Of a stretch of 64,000 nt of DNA, positions 20,238 through 29,976 are shown in pieces (the first letter of the stretch is position 1; every line of letters begins with the position of its first letter). A program made the position numbers and the translations under genes. This stretch comes from Phytopseudomonas argentinensis (GTDB taxonomy: Bacteria; Pseudomonadota; Gammaproteobacteria; Pseudomonadales; Pseudomonadaceae), in contig NZ_FORC01000001.1 of NCBI RefSeq assembly GCF_900113905.1, forward strand, positions 1,362,060-1,426,059, in the 5' to 3' direction. A model generated the notes under the pieces. It saw only the letters and a program-made list of their open reading frames with translations. It was not told the origin of the DNA and searched no databases.

Positions 20238-20268
20238 AAAAAAACGGCCCTGAATGGGCCGTTTTTTT
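20238..20268 (+). terminator. Rho-independent terminator of prfC (may act both ways)
   Basis: A stem of ACGGCCC / GGGCCGT with a TGAA-type loop, preceded by seven A and followed by seven T. It lies 19 bases after prfC and 38 bases before the end of the convergent gcd gene, so it can serve both. Confidence 0.9.
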
Positions 20269-20305
20269 GGGCGTTTCATAGACTGGGTCGAGCGGGGCTT
20301 CCTGT

Positions 20306-22708
20306 TTATTTATCCTCGGGCAGTGCCCAGGCAGTCACCGAATCGCCGATCTTGGTGCCGAAAGAGCCATGCCCGCCGGCCATCTGCACCACGTATTGCT
20401 TACCGGTCTTCTCGGAGACATAGGTCATAGGCGTCGCCTGGCCACCCGCCGGCAAGCGCCCTTTCCACAGTTCCTTGCCGGTCTTCAGGTCATAGGCACG
20501 CAGGTAGTAGTCCAGCGTACCGCTCATGAATGCCACGCCACCGGCGGTGACGATCGGCCCACCGAGCGCCGGCGTACCCACCGGGAAAGGCAAACCCAGC
20601 GGCGCACTATCACGGCTGGTGCCGTTCTTGTGCATCCACACCTTCTTCATGGTGCGCAGGTCCACAGCGGTCACATAACCCCAGGGCGGCGACTGGCACG
20701 GCAGACCGAGCACAGACAGGAAGGGCTGCAAGCGCACCATATAAGGCGCCCCCAGGTTGGGCTGCAGGCCGGTTTCCCCACCGCCCATTTGCTCATCGGG
20801 ATCGACCTCGCTGCGCTTGACCATCTGCGATATGAACGCCAGATAGTTCGGCGCGCCGAACAACAGCTGCCGCTGCGGATCCACCGCCACCGACGGCCAG
20901 TTGAACACGCCGACGTTGCCCGGATAGATCAGCGAGCCTTGCTGCGATGGCGGGGTGAAATCGCCCTCGTAACGCAGCTTGCGGAACTGGATGCGGCAGA
21001 TCATCTGGTCGATCGGCGTACCACCCCACATGTCCCGCTCGCGCAGTGGCCCCTGTGGCGCATAGCTCAAGGCCGAAGCAGGCTGGGTCGCAGCGGTGGT
21101 ATCGCCGTAGTCGGTGCCCTGGGGCACCGGCATCTCGTTGACCGGCACGATGGGCTCGCCGGTACGGCGGTCGAGTACATACAGATCGCCGCGCTTGGTC
21201 GGCTGGATGATTGCCGGCACCTTACCCTGCGCGCCATCGATATCCACCAGGGTCGGCTGTGATGGCAGGTCACGATCCCACAGGTCGTGGTGCACGGTCT
21301 GAAACTCCCAGCGCACCTTGCCGGTCGCCAGATCCAGCGCGACCAGGGTATCGGTAAAACGCTCGGCCAGCTCATCGCGCGGGATCGACCACTGATCCGG
21401 GGTCTGGTTGCCCATCGGCAAATACACCAGCCCCAGCGCCTCGTCAGCGGTGGGAATCGTCCAGACGTTGGGCGTGCTGCGCACATAGGTTTCGCCCGGT
21501 GCCAGCGGCTCGGTGGCATCCGGCTTGCCAGGATCGAAATTCCACACCAGTTCGCCGGTCTTCACGTCATAGGCGCGGACCACGCCGCCGGGTGAATCAA
21601 CCGAACCGTTATCGGTAATCGAACCGCCCTGGATCACCAGCTTGCTGGTCACCACGGGTGGCGAGGTCGGCAGATAGACACCCAGCGCACCCTCACCCAG
21701 CCCGGCCTTGAGATCGACCGTGCCGGCATCACCGAAGTCTTCGCATGGCTGGCCGTCCTCGACATCCAGCGCCATCAGGGTGCCGTCGTTGGTCGGCAGG
21801 AACAGGCGCTTTTCACAGCGCGCAGCAGGTTGGTTGGGTTGCTCGGCGGCATTGGCGGTTGCCGCAACAGCGGCGCCATCGTGATACGCCAAGCCACGGC
21901 AGGTCATATGCTGGTAGTACTCGGCATCGCGGTTGATGCTCGGATCGAAGCGCCAGCGCTCCTCACCGGTGTCCGCATCCAGCGCGATGGCCACGCTATG
22001 GGGCGTGCAGATAAACAGGGTATTGCCAACCTTCAGCGGCGTGACCTGATTGGTCAGCTCATGGGGGTCGCCCTCCCCCGGCAAATCCCCAGTATGAAAC
22101 TCCCAGGCCTTCTCCAGCTTGCCGGCATTTTCCGGCGTAATTAGATCAGCCGTGGAATAGCGATCACTGTGCCTGGAGCCACCATAGGCCGGCCACTCAC
22201 TCGCCGAACGCTGCGCGATGCCGCCAGCCGTATCACCCTGCATCTGCGCATTACTGAATTCGCCGTCGATGGAATGGTCATCCTGCGTCAGCGAATAACT
22301 GGCCATCAACGCACCGGCCACAATACCCAGGCCCAGAACGCCCGTGGCGCCATCGCGCCACACGCCACTACGGCCCACCTGTCGATTTACGAAAGGCAGG
22401 AACAACCAGAGCCCGAGTATGCACCACAGGTCGATCCGCGGCGCCAGCTGCCACCAGTCGAAGCGGACTTCGTAGAGGGTCCAAGCCAGGGTGCCTAGAA
22501 GTAGTAGGCCGTAAAGCGCGATGGCGGAACGGCGGCGGGCGAATAGTAGGCTGGCTACGAGCAGCAGGCCTATGCCAGCGCCCAGGTAATACCAAGAGCC
22601 GCCCAAGCTCACCAAATAACCGCCGCCTGCGGCCATAACTGCGCCCAGCAGCAAAACCGACAAAGCGGTAAGAGTCACCCAAAATGGGCGGCGGTATTCG
22701 ATACTCAT
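20306..22708 (-). CDS. gcd: Membrane-bound PQQ-dependent glucose dehydrogenase
   Basis: An 800-residue quinoprotein; E. coli Gcd has 796. The first 140 residues hold about five membrane helices, and a periplasmic eight-bladed PQQ propeller follows, with WPAYGGSRHSDRYS at its start, a CTPHSVAIALDADTGEERW blade and HHDLWDRDLPSQPTL in the middle. It oxidises aldoses (glucose, also xylose, arabinose, galactose in this family) to aldonolactones at the periplasmic face and passes electrons to ubiquinone. AGGGGAG precedes the ATG. It is monocistronic. It could supply aldonates to the catabolic locus at 1-6.6 kb, but that link is only an inference. Confidence 0.93.
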   Translation of the reverse strand: MSIEYRRPFWVTLTALSVLLLGAVMAAGGGYLVSLGGSWYYLGAGIGLLLVASLLFARRRSAIALYGLLLLGTLAWTLYEVRFDWWQLAPRIDLWCILGLWLFLPFVNRQVGRSGVWRDGATGVLGLGIVAGALMASYSLTQDDHSIDGEFSNAQMQGDTAGGIAQRSASEWPAYGGSRHSDRYSTADLITPENAGKLEKAWEFHTGDLPGEGDPHELTNQVTPLKVGNTLFICTPHSVAIALDADTGEERWRFDPSINRDAEYYQHMTCRGLAYHDGAAVAATANAAEQPNQPAARCEKRLFLPTNDGTLMALDVEDGQPCEDFGDAGTVDLKAGLGEGALGVYLPTSPPVVTSKLVIQGGSITDNGSVDSPGGVVRAYDVKTGELVWNFDPGKPDATEPLAPGETYVRSTPNVWTIPTADEALGLVYLPMGNQTPDQWSIPRDELAERFTDTLVALDLATGKVRWEFQTVHHDLWDRDLPSQPTLVDIDGAQGKVPAIIQPTKRGDLYVLDRRTGEPIVPVNEMPVPQGTDYGDTTAATQPASALSYAPQGPLRERDMWGGTPIDQMICRIQFRKLRYEGDFTPPSQQGSLIYPGNVGVFNWPSVAVDPQRQLLFGAPNYLAFISQMVKRSEVDPDEQMGGGETGLQPNLGAPYMVRLQPFLSVLGLPCQSPPWGYVTAVDLRTMKKVWMHKNGTSRDSAPLGLPFPVGTPALGGPIVTAGGVAFMSGTLDYYLRAYDLKTGKELWKGRLPAGGQATPMTYVSEKTGKQYVVQMAGGHGSFGTKIGDSVTAWALPEDK

Positions 22709-23046
22709 GGCGCACTCCCCTACGATTCGTCACACCTGACGTAGCGAAATTTTAGGCAACAAAGGCTAGGTCAGAGAGCAGTGGAGCAAGGGCGGCGCGG
22801 TTGGTTCAGGTTTTTGGGGAAAAGTAGGCAGGCAATGAAGCCGGCATCCCTAGCGGGTAACCATCCAACACGCGAAATCTTCAAACTGGCCTGAAAGCCA
22901 AACGTTGAGTTTGGCGTGCTAGCGCGAGATCCATGGTGACTTACTAGATTTTGTATCCCTAAGAAGCGTGACTGAGCACACTGCGGTTACCAATGATCTT
23001 CTGGCATTATGCGGAACCAATACCACTATAGAGCCGAGCAATCCAA
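22709..23046. other. Intergenic region at the left border of the glycan island
   Basis: About 0.34 kb separates gcd (-) from the nucleotide-sugar dehydrogenase (+). Base composition drops to visibly AT-richer sequence from about 22.9 kb onward. Promoters for both genes must be here, but no clear -35/-10 pair, JUMPstart element or repeat was found. Confidence 0.5.
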
Positions 23047-24357
23047 GTGAGCGAATTCCTCAGCACCTTGCGCGAGCGGGTAACCTCGGGCACAGCCATC
23101 GTAGGTATCTATGGCCTGGGCTATGTAGGGTTGCCACTAGCGTTACGCTTTTCTGAAGTAGGTATCAAAGTTATAGGCTTTGACATCGATCAAGCTAAGG
23201 TCGATACCCTTCTGGCTGGAAAAACCTACATAGAAAGACTGACGCCTGACCGGATAAAAGAAGCCCTTAAACAAGGATTCGAAGCAACCGTCGACTTTTC
23301 CAGAACTGCCGAGGCTGACGCACTTATAATTTGTGTACCCACACCACTTAATAATCACCGGGAGCCCGATCTAAGCTATGTCATAAAAACGGTAGAGGCA
23401 ATTCTTCCTCACTTCCGAAAAGGTCAATTAGTTTCTTTAGAAAGTACTACCTGGCCCGGAACCACCGACGAAGAACTGGCGCCCAGACTTTTAGCAAGCG
23501 GTTTCGTTCCTGGCGAAAATTGCGCGCTGGTGTTTTCACCAGAGCGAGAAGATCCAGGAAATCCGAACTATGGTACTCAGGACATCCCCAAGATAATAGG
23601 GGGTATGAGTGCAAGCTGCCTCGAGATCGGCCAAGCACTCTATCAGCATGCCATTCGGACGCTAGTTCCCGTGAGCAATACCCGCACTGCTGAGATGACT
23701 AAACTGCTGGAAAACATACATAGAGCAGTGAATATCGGACTGGTCAATGAGATGAAAATCGTGGCCGACAAGATGAACATCGATATACACGAAGTCATCC
23801 GTGCAGCGGCCACTAAGCCCTTTGGCTTCACACCTTATTATCCAGGCCCAGGCCTTGGCGGGCACTGCATTCCCATTGATCCCTTTTACCTTACTTGGAA
23901 GGCAAAGGAATATGGAATCAACACAAGATTTATCGAGCTTGCAGGTGAAATCAACCACTACATGCCCCGATGGGTAGTACAAAAGGTGGCAGATGCCCTC
24001 AATGATCACGGCAAATCAGTTAAAGGCAGCCGTATCCTGATATTAGGACTCGCATACAAGAAAAATATCGACGACAGTCGTGAGTCTCCGGCCGTTGAAA
24101 TCATGGAACTGCTACAGGAAAAAGGAGCATTAATCGAATATTGTGATCCACATGTGCCGAATTTTCCGAAAAAGCGCGACCACCATTTTGATCTTAACTC
24201 AGTAACGCTGGATGCCGAAGGCATTGCCAGTTACGACTGTATCGTTTTAGCAACGGATCATGATGCCTTTGATTACCTCCTGCTGCAAAGTCACGCCAGA
24301 CTTCTAATCGACACCCGGGGCAGGCTGACGGGGGCTGCAAATGTCATCTCAGCCTGA
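23047..24357 (+). CDS. Nucleotide-sugar 6-dehydrogenase, UDP-GlcNAc dehydrogenase (WbpA) type
   Basis: A 436-residue UDP-sugar dehydrogenase. The N-terminal NAD site is [13 protein letters not shown] (about residues 20-32), VCVPTPL-type [10 protein letters not shown] follows, then [10 protein letters not shown], and the catalytic cysteine is in [13 protein letters not shown] (about residue 278). The third domain ends with [17 protein letters not shown]. These features fit the WbpA/WecC branch, which oxidises UDP-N-acetylhexosamines to uronic acids. It would provide an acidic N-acetyl sugar for the adjacent transferases. No wbpB/E/D/I partners are present. The start is GTG 23047 with a weak ribosome-binding site. 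The gene is clearly AT-richer than the flanking core genome. Confidence 0.85.
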   Translation: MSEFLSTLRERVTSGTAIVGIYGLGYVGLPLALRFSEVGIKVIGFDIDQAKVDTLLAGKTYIERLTPDRIKEALKQGFEATVDFSRTAEADALIICVPTPLNNHREPDLSYVIKTVEAILPHFRKGQLVSLESTTWPGTTDEELAPRLLASGFVPGENCALVFSPEREDPGNPNYGTQDIPKIIGGMSASCLEIGQALYQHAIRTLVPVSNTRTAEMTKLLENIHRAVNIGLVNEMKIVADKMNIDIHEVIRAAATKPFGFTPYYPGPGLGGHCIPIDPFYLTWKAKEYGINTRFIELAGEINHYMPRWVVQKVADALNDHGKSVKGSRILILGLAYKKNIDDSRESPAVEIMELLQEKGALIEYCDPHVPNFPKKRDHHFDLNSVTLDAEGIASYDCIVLATDHDAFDYLLLQSHARLLIDTRGRLTGAANVISA

Positions 24358-25516
24358 GACACACACTCGCAAGCCAAAAATTCTGATCGTTACCCGCAAT
24401 CTACCGCCCCTAGTGGGCGGTATGGAGCGGCTGAATTGGCATATGGCTGATGAGCTCAGCAAGCAGGCTAGTGTTCGCGTGGTTGGCCCCTCTGGGGCTG
24501 CAGCACTGAAACCCGAGACAGTAACCTTGGACGAGGTACCACTCAAACCCCTGCCGCTATTCCTGCTGCTGAGTTTTCTCAAAGGATTATGGATTGCCCT
24601 ACGCTGGAAACCCGATGTTATTCTTGCTGGCAGCGGCCTGACCGCCCCTATCGCCTGGCTGTTGAGCAAATGGTGTGGCGCTCGCTCGGCAGCCTACTTG
24701 CATGGCTTCGACATCACCGTCAATCACGGCCCGTATCGCAGGCTCTGGCGACCGGCCTTCAAGAAGCTGGATCGGATCATCGTCAACAGCACACCCACAC
24801 AAGCACTGGCTATCGCTGCCGGTGTCAGCCAGAACAACATCAGCATTGTCTATCCAGGTGTGAGCTTGCCAGAAGCATCACAGCCGGCAGAAAGCATCGC
24901 TGCGTTTAAAGAAAAGTATGGGCTAACCGGCAAAAAAATCCTGCTGTCCGTGGGGCGTCTGACCACTCGCAAAGGCCTGCGCGAATTCGTAGAGCTGGCC
25001 CTGCCCGCCATAGTAAAAGCTGAGCCTGATGCCATGCTGGTTTTAATTGGAGAAGCGCCGAAGAACTCTCTGGGGGCCGGCATCCAGACTGTCGAAAGCA
25101 TCCAAGTCCAGGCAGAACACTCCGGCGTATGTGAGCAGATCAGGTTCCTGGGTGTAATCACCGACAAGGCCTTACTGGCCACGGCCTACGAGGCTGCCGA
25201 TGTACACGTGTTCCCTGTACGCCATATCCCCAATGACCCGGAAGGTTTTGGCATGGTGGCCATCGAGGCTGCCGCGCACGGGTTGCCGACCGTGGCGTTT
25301 GCCACGGGTGGCGTGGTCGATGCAGTTGCTGAGGGGCAGTCCGGGCATCTTGTTGAGTCTGGAGACTATGCGAAGCTGGCTCAGGCAGTACTGCAGATTC
25401 TTACCAGTGGCAAGACAGCAGAGCACACCAACACGACAACCCTTTTTGCTCAAGAGTTTGCATGGTCATATTTTGGCCAACGTATAGGTACCGCTTTAAT
25501 GGCTGACTCAGAATGA
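24341..25516 (+). CDS. GT4-family glycosyltransferase
   Basis: A 391-residue GT-B retaining transferase. The N-terminal [26 protein letters not shown] is the acceptor-domain loop of GT4 enzymes. [20 protein letters not shown] (about residue 205), then [20 protein letters not shown] with the donor-binding E-x7-E motif (about residue 310) complete the fold. It overlaps the dehydrogenase by 17 bases and the next gene by four, so the cluster is translated as one unit. It probably adds a sugar to a lipid-linked oligosaccharide on the cytoplasmic face; donor and acceptor are not predictable. Confidence 0.87.
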   Translation: MSSQPETHTRKPKILIVTRNLPPLVGGMERLNWHMADELSKQASVRVVGPSGAAALKPETVTLDEVPLKPLPLFLLLSFLKGLWIALRWKPDVILAGSGLTAPIAWLLSKWCGARSAAYLHGFDITVNHGPYRRLWRPAFKKLDRIIVNSTPTQALAIAAGVSQNNISIVYPGVSLPEASQPAESIAAFKEKYGLTGKKILLSVGRLTTRKGLREFVELALPAIVKAEPDAMLVLIGEAPKNSLGAGIQTVESIQVQAEHSGVCEQIRFLGVITDKALLATAYEAADVHVFPVRHIPNDPEGFGMVAIEAAAHGLPTVAFATGGVVDAVAEGQSGHLVESGDYAKLAQAVLQILTSGKTAEHTNTTTLFAQEFAWSYFGQRIGTALMADSE

Positions 25517-26469
25517 CCACGTCCCAACCTTCCCCATCTGAGCCGATCTTTATCACAGCTACAGCTCCCGGAGACCTGGCGACAGTTACCGTGACCTTCA
25601 ACCCCTCCCTGGCAGAGCTTCAAGCGCAATTGCACGTCTTACCCGCACACTGCATCAAGGTCATTGTGGACAACGCATCCAAGCCGGATATCTGGGAAGA
25701 AGTTGTAGCTCTCGCCGGCAAGTTTCAAAACATCCATCTGATACGAAGTGAAACCAATCTTGGCCTGGCAGCCGCCCTCAACTATGGTGTGGATTGGTTG
25801 GCCACATTGACACCCACTCCCCAGTTCGTGCTCTTGCTCGATCAGGACAGTGAGCCGCAGCCAGGCAGCATTGCAACGCTGCTTGCTGGATTCGGTCAGT
25901 TGCGGGCCAAAGGGCACAAGGTGGGTTGCGTGGGACCGCTGCTGGCCGACCCAGACACCGGCCTGACGCACGGGTTTCACCAAAGCACCCGCTGGCGCTG
26001 GACACGGGCCTACCCACTTGCCGGTACTGCCACTCCCGTACCGTGCGCAAACCTCAACGGCAGCGGCACGCTGGTACCACTGGCACTATTTCAGCAGCTA
26101 GGCGGACTCGATGAGGCCTTATTCATCGACCATGTGGACACTGAATGGGCATTCCGCGTCATGGCACATGGCTACAGCCTATGGGGCATCCCGAGCGCGG
26201 TGTTCGCGCACAGTATGGGTCAGGCCAGCGTGCGCTTCTGGCTGCTGGGATGGCGCGTGTGGCCAGTACGCCCGCCACACCGGCATTACTACCTGTACCG
26301 CAACGCGGCCATGCTGATGAAACGCCCCTACGTGCCCATGGTGTGGAAAACCTGGGCCGCGATAAAGCTACTGTTCACCACCCTCGTCATGGCGATAACA
26401 GGGCCGTCACGCTGGCAGCAAATCAAAAACATGTGGTACGGATTACGACAAGGATTTGGCAAAAAATGA
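25513..26469 (+). CDS. GT2-family glycosyltransferase, rhamnosyltransferase-like
   Basis: A 318-residue GT-A transferase. It has the GT2 core: VDNAS near residue 52, NLGLAAALNYG near residue 84, and the metal-binding LLLDQDSEP near residue 112. LDEALFIDHVDTEWAFR near residue 205 and the FAHSMG motif are common in rhamnosyltransferases of the WbbL/RfbN type. The C-terminal YYLYRNAAMLMKR segment is also typical. The ATG overlaps the preceding stop (ATGA), and the stop overlaps the next start in the same way. The sugar cannot be deduced. Confidence 0.85.
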   Translation: MTTSQPSPSEPIFITATAPGDLATVTVTFNPSLAELQAQLHVLPAHCIKVIVDNASKPDIWEEVVALAGKFQNIHLIRSETNLGLAAALNYGVDWLATLTPTPQFVLLLDQDSEPQPGSIATLLAGFGQLRAKGHKVGCVGPLLADPDTGLTHGFHQSTRWRWTRAYPLAGTATPVPCANLNGSGTLVPLALFQQLGGLDEALFIDHVDTEWAFRVMAHGYSLWGIPSAVFAHSMGQASVRFWLLGWRVWPVRPPHRHYYLYRNAAMLMKRPYVPMVWKTWAAIKLLFTTLVMAITGPSRWQQIKNMWYGLRQGFGKK

Positions 26470-27509
26470 ACATTGCCCAGCAAAATCAATGGTCACGCGG
26501 CCAACTGGAATCCGTTGCGAACTGCCCTGCCTGCAGTAGCGAGAATCGTGCTGTAGCCAACTTCACACGTCGCGACAACGAAGGTGCTATGCCCGATCTA
26601 TGGCGCATGGTGCAGTGCATCGATTGCCAGTCCATCTGGCTTGACCCGCGTCCGGATGCACAATCGTTGCCGCGTGCCTATGACGATTACTACACACACG
26701 ACACCGAGGCCGACGATGTGCCGCAAAACGGCGGCAGCGGTCTAGCGTGGAGGCTGATCAACGGCTACCTCAACCGACGCTTTGGCATGCACCGCCAACC
26801 TGAATCCGGATGGGGGTATGCCATTTTCTCGCTCATTGAGCCTTGGCGGCTCAAGCTCGACTACTACGGCAGGCACCTGACATACAACCGCGTCGGCAGG
26901 CCCGGATGTTTACTAGACATCGGCTGCGGCAATGGTGCTTTTCTGGATCGCGCCAAGAGCATGGGCTGGCAGGTTCACGGCTGCGAGATCGATCCCAAAG
27001 CCGTTGCCGCCTGCCGTAGCATTGGCATTGACGTGATCGAAGGCGATGCCTTTGCGCCGCAACTGGTCGAACAATCGTTCGACGTCATTACCATGAGCCA
27101 TGTGATTGAGCATGTGCATGACCAGCCGGCCCTGCTGCAGCGCGCTCACGACCTACTTCGTCCTGGCGGCTGGCTCTGGTTGGCAGTACCCAACCCTCAG
27201 AGCATTGGGCTGTTCGTATCCAACTCAGCTTGGCATGCCTTGCACCCGCCTTATCACCTGTGTATTCCCAGCCAAGCTATCCTTACGAACTGGCTCAAGG
27301 AACAAGGTTTCTCCGAGATACAACTCTTAAGGCGTGGTGCGCATGTTCGTCAGATATGGCGAATCTCCCAAGCCATTGCTCAACGAGAAGTCATTGTCGC
27401 TCCGTCGCCTGGCCGCTTGTTCGCTTGGCGCTTGCTCGCTGATGCCCTGGCAACAATCAGCCCGTACCGAACTGAAGAAACAGTGCTATTAGCGCGAAAG
27501 CCGGATTGA
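26466..27509 (+). CDS. Class I SAM-dependent methyltransferase with N-terminal zinc-type motif
   Basis: A 347-residue protein. The N-terminus has two cysteine pairs, CPAC (residues 19-22) and CIDC (about 52-55), like a small zinc ribbon. The Rossmann methyltransferase core begins at CLLDIGCGNGAFL (motif I, about residue 149), with CEIDP as the acidic strand-2 end and DVITMSHVIEHVHD as motif IV; LLRPGGWLWLAVPN follows. This architecture is common in polysaccharide gene clusters, where such enzymes cap or decorate sugars. AAGGA is about ten bases before the ATG, which overlaps the preceding stop. The frame is open further upstream but only inside the GT2 gene. The target sugar is unknown. Confidence 0.85.
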   Translation: MNIAQQNQWSRGQLESVANCPACSSENRAVANFTRRDNEGAMPDLWRMVQCIDCQSIWLDPRPDAQSLPRAYDDYYTHDTEADDVPQNGGSGLAWRLINGYLNRRFGMHRQPESGWGYAIFSLIEPWRLKLDYYGRHLTYNRVGRPGCLLDIGCGNGAFLDRAKSMGWQVHGCEIDPKAVAACRSIGIDVIEGDAFAPQLVEQSFDVITMSHVIEHVHDQPALLQRAHDLLRPGGWLWLAVPNPQSIGLFVSNSAWHALHPPYHLCIPSQAILTNWLKEQGFSEIQLLRRGAHVRQIWRISQAIAQREVIVAPSPGRLFAWRLLADALATISPYRTEETVLLARKPD

Positions 27510-27513
27510 TTCG

Positions 27514-28443
27514 ATGAAGGCAAATACCAACACACCAATCACCGGTCTTGTTCTTCACTTTCGTACACCAGAAAAAACACTGGTCTGTCTACGATCCCTT
27601 CAGCAGGAAGGTATCCGCAAGGTCATCGTCGTAGACAACTCAGAAGATGGTGGGCAATCCATCGCAGCTATGCAGGACGATCTGGATGCGCTGCACAACG
27701 CCGGGTTTGATACAGAGGTATTGAACCCTGGGCGCAACCTCGGCTTTGCAGCTGGCGTCAATATGGGGCTTGCACATATTGCTGCCAGCCAAGCCAGCCA
27801 CGTACTGCTAATCAACTCAGATGCACAACTGACCCCCTGCGCACTCAGCCACATGCGCCGTGCGCTGCAAACCGCCGCCATCGTGGCGCCGCGCATTGCG
27901 CAAGGCAATGAAACGCATACATCACCCTTCGCCTACTACGACCGCTTGTTAGGTCTGATCACGCGCAAGCCCTACGCCATGCCATTGCGCCATGCCAGCG
28001 GCTGCTGCCTCTTGGTTCGCGTCGATCAAGCGCATGCACCGTTGTTTGATCAGGATTTCTTCTTCTATGGTGAGGACGTCATGCTTGGCTTTACTACAGA
28101 GCAAAACCAGATCGCCGAACAGGAATGCCCGCAAGCAAGTGCCTCACACGCCACTTCGTCCAGCGCCAAGAACGGCTCGCTGTTCTACGAATACCACATC
28201 AACCGGTCACACTGGTTGCTGGCCTGCAAGCTGGCTCGCAACCGGCTGGAGCTGTGCGCGTTCATCACAGCTCGGTGCATGACGCTACCTTTACGTGCCC
28301 TGATACGGAGTTTGCGCTTTCGGTCACTGGTCGCTTGGAAGGGCTTACTTATGGCAACTTTCGATGTATTGTGTGGAAGATGCCGAAGCCTTACGCCACC
28401 GCCGACCACAACAAACCCGCACCACCAACCCACTCCCCAATAA
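27514..28443 (+). CDS. GT2-family glycosyltransferase with a 3' end antisense to the flippase gene
   Basis: A 309-residue GT-A transferase. VVDNS near residue 40, NPGRNLGFAAGVNMGL near residue 72 and LLINSDAQLTP near residue 98 form the nucleotide-sugar site. FFFYGEDVMLGF (about 182-193) and SLFYEYHINRSH (about 222-233) are the acceptor-side motifs of the family. It starts four bases after the methyltransferase and is the last plus-strand gene of the island. Its last 99 bases overlap the end of the convergent flippase gene. The corresponding tail (about 33 residues, Arg/Cys then Thr/Pro/His rich) is not typical of the family and may have arisen by loss of an earlier stop. Confidence 0.8.
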   Translation: MKANTNTPITGLVLHFRTPEKTLVCLRSLQQEGIRKVIVVDNSEDGGQSIAAMQDDLDALHNAGFDTEVLNPGRNLGFAAGVNMGLAHIAASQASHVLLINSDAQLTPCALSHMRRALQTAAIVAPRIAQGNETHTSPFAYYDRLLGLITRKPYAMPLRHASGCCLLVRVDQAHAPLFDQDFFFYGEDVMLGFTTEQNQIAEQECPQASASHATSSSAKNGSLFYEYHINRSHWLLACKLARNRLELCAFITARCMTLPLRALIRSLRFRSLVAWKGLLMATFDVLCGRCRSLTPPPTTTNPHHQPTPQ

Positions 28444-29634
28444 CGCCATTGCCCATTCGGAGCACACCAGCGCCAAGGCCATACCAAATATGCCTATATA
28501 TGCCGTCAGCAGCATGGCCGCCACGCTCAACACCACCAAACCAGCCACCTCGAACCCTGCTCGCATCCAGGGCTTGCCCAGCGCCATCAGCGCATTGCCA
28601 GCCGCAATGCGCAGGGCCATACCGGGCACGGCAAGGCACAACCAGCGGACCACCTCATCCACCCCTTCGTATTTTCCCCCCAGCAGCCAGGCGAATAACG
28701 GCGCACAGCACCAAAGCGCCACCGCCAGCCCCATACCGTAAAGAGCTGTAGCGCCAAAAATCCAACGTAACAGGCGCGCAGTGCGTTGCGGTTGCTCATG
28801 CCCTTCGCGGAACAAGCGAGGCAATGCCGATAGCATCAAGGCAGTCACAGGTAGTGTGACTGCCCCCACCACACGTGCAGCCGCCGCGTATAAGCCCGCG
28901 GCAGGCAAGGGCAGCAATCTGATAGCCAGCGTCTTGTCCAACTCTGCCGGCCCAATCGCCGAGATATTGAGCGCGGCATAACTGGCCGCCTCACGCAGCT
29001 CCTGCCCACTCGGCCGGCGCCACACACGTGGGTGCGGCCAGCGGCGCGGGAGGCACGCCAGCATCACCAGCAAACCAATTGCAGTCGCCATACAGTAGCC
29101 ATAGCCGTAGACCGTCAGTGGATCTTCCGGTGCCAGCCAGCCCACAGCTGCGGCCGCCACCAGGCGCAGCGCCAATGGTAGCGTCTGCAACAATTGGGAG
29201 CGCGCCGTATGTTCAGCCGCCAGCACTTCAACCACCGCCAGGGCCGACAGCGGCATCAGCAGCATCTCTGCCACCCCAAGCGCCAACAACACGCCCCAAC
29301 CCACGCCACTGGCATGCAGTAGCTGGGTACAAATCAATACAAAGGCGATCAGCAGCGCGCCGCCGCACAGCAAGGTGGTCGGCAAAGCATACGACAGTAT
29401 TTGCGCTCGGCTGACCGGGTCTTTAGACATCGCACCTAACAGCACCAGATGCGTACCGAAGGTAGATAGCGTACCCAGCAGCACCGCTAACGCAGCGACA
29501 CCGACAAAGCTGCCAAATTGCCCGGGGCCAAGCATCCGCGCCACCAACAACAAGATGCCGGCCTGTACGATCAGGCGCAGCCCCAGTACCACACTGGTGC
29601 GTAGAGCGGCTAAAGCGATCGGACCTCTAAACAT
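28345..29634 (-). CDS. Wzx-like polysaccharide flippase (MOP/MATE superfamily)
   Basis: A 429-residue membrane protein with about twelve hydrophobic segments and few charged residues. The start (RTSVVLGLRLIVQAGILLLVARMLGPGQFGSFVGV region, residues 11-45) is the standard opening of Wzx/RfbX flippases, and a second GPAELDKTLAIRLLPLPAAGLYAAA block sits in mid-protein. It would translocate undecaprenyl-linked glycans to the periplasmic face. The start follows the 104-aa gene by two bases, so they are co-translated. The last 99 bases are antisense to the end of the GT2 gene at 27514-28443. Confidence 0.85.
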   Translation of the reverse strand: MFRGPIALAALRTSVVLGLRLIVQAGILLLVARMLGPGQFGSFVGVAALAVLLGTLSTFGTHLVLLGAMSKDPVSRAQILSYALPTTLLCGGALLIAFVLICTQLLHASGVGWGVLLALGVAEMLLMPLSALAVVEVLAAEHTARSQLLQTLPLALRLVAAAAVGWLAPEDPLTVYGYGYCMATAIGLLVMLACLPRRWPHPRVWRRPSGQELREAASYAALNISAIGPAELDKTLAIRLLPLPAAGLYAAAARVVGAVTLPVTALMLSALPRLFREGHEQPQRTARLLRWIFGATALYGMGLAVALWCCAPLFAWLLGGKYEGVDEVVRWLCLAVPGMALRIAAGNALMALGKPWMRAGFEVAGLVVLSVAAMLLTAYIGIFGMALALVCSEWAMALLGSGLVVRVCCGRRWRKASASSTQYIESCHK

Positions 29635-29636
29635 GA

Positions 29637-29951
29637 TCAGTGTTCTTTTACGAAGTAGCCACCCATTTTAGGTGCGCTCTGAAATTCTATTTCCCCTTGC
29701 TCGCGCAGTTTTTTTGGCAGCGCTCGATGGTTCTTTGAGTAACCTGCGGGATAAGGGGCAGCTATTGCGCTTGCGTTAACGGGTTGATTGGCCGTAATGA
29801 CCTCCAGAATCTCCAACGCACCGTGCAACTGCAGATTCACGTCGATCACGATACACAGTACATCGCGCACTTTGTTCGGAATCTCTTCCAGCAATTTTTG
29901 CGCGCGCTGGATACCTACAGCCTGGCCTTGATTATCGTAACCCACTAGCAC
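29637..29951 (-). CDS. Unrecognised 104-aa protein of the glycan island
   Basis: A small soluble-looking protein that I cannot assign. It begins VGYDNQGQAVGIQRAQKLL, has a hydrophobic beta-type core (VLCIVIDVNLQLHG, about residues 31-44), and ends basic (RALPKKLREQG) before GGYFVKEH. There is no signal peptide, membrane segment or cysteine motif. The start is GTG 29951 with GGAAGG about seven bases upstream. It lies 25 bases after the DPM-like GT2 and two bases before the flippase ATG. That placement, and an open frame throughout, argue for a real gene. It is not the DUF2304 membrane protein that often accompanies DPM-like transferases. It could also be a remnant of a larger gene. Confidence 0.55.
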   Translation of the reverse strand: MLVGYDNQGQAVGIQRAQKLLEEIPNKVRDVLCIVIDVNLQLHGALEILEVITANQPVNASAIAAPYPAGYSKNHRALPKKLREQGEIEFQSAPKMGGYFVKEH

Positions 29952-29976
29952 CGCACCGCCTTCCGCGTTGCCGAGT

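Noticed and set aside
28080..28200. Possible frameshift in the GT2 gene after the FFFYGEDVMLG motif
   Set aside because: The stretch is atypical, but the frame regains the family motif SLFYEYHINRSH without a shift, and the alternative frames give no family match there.
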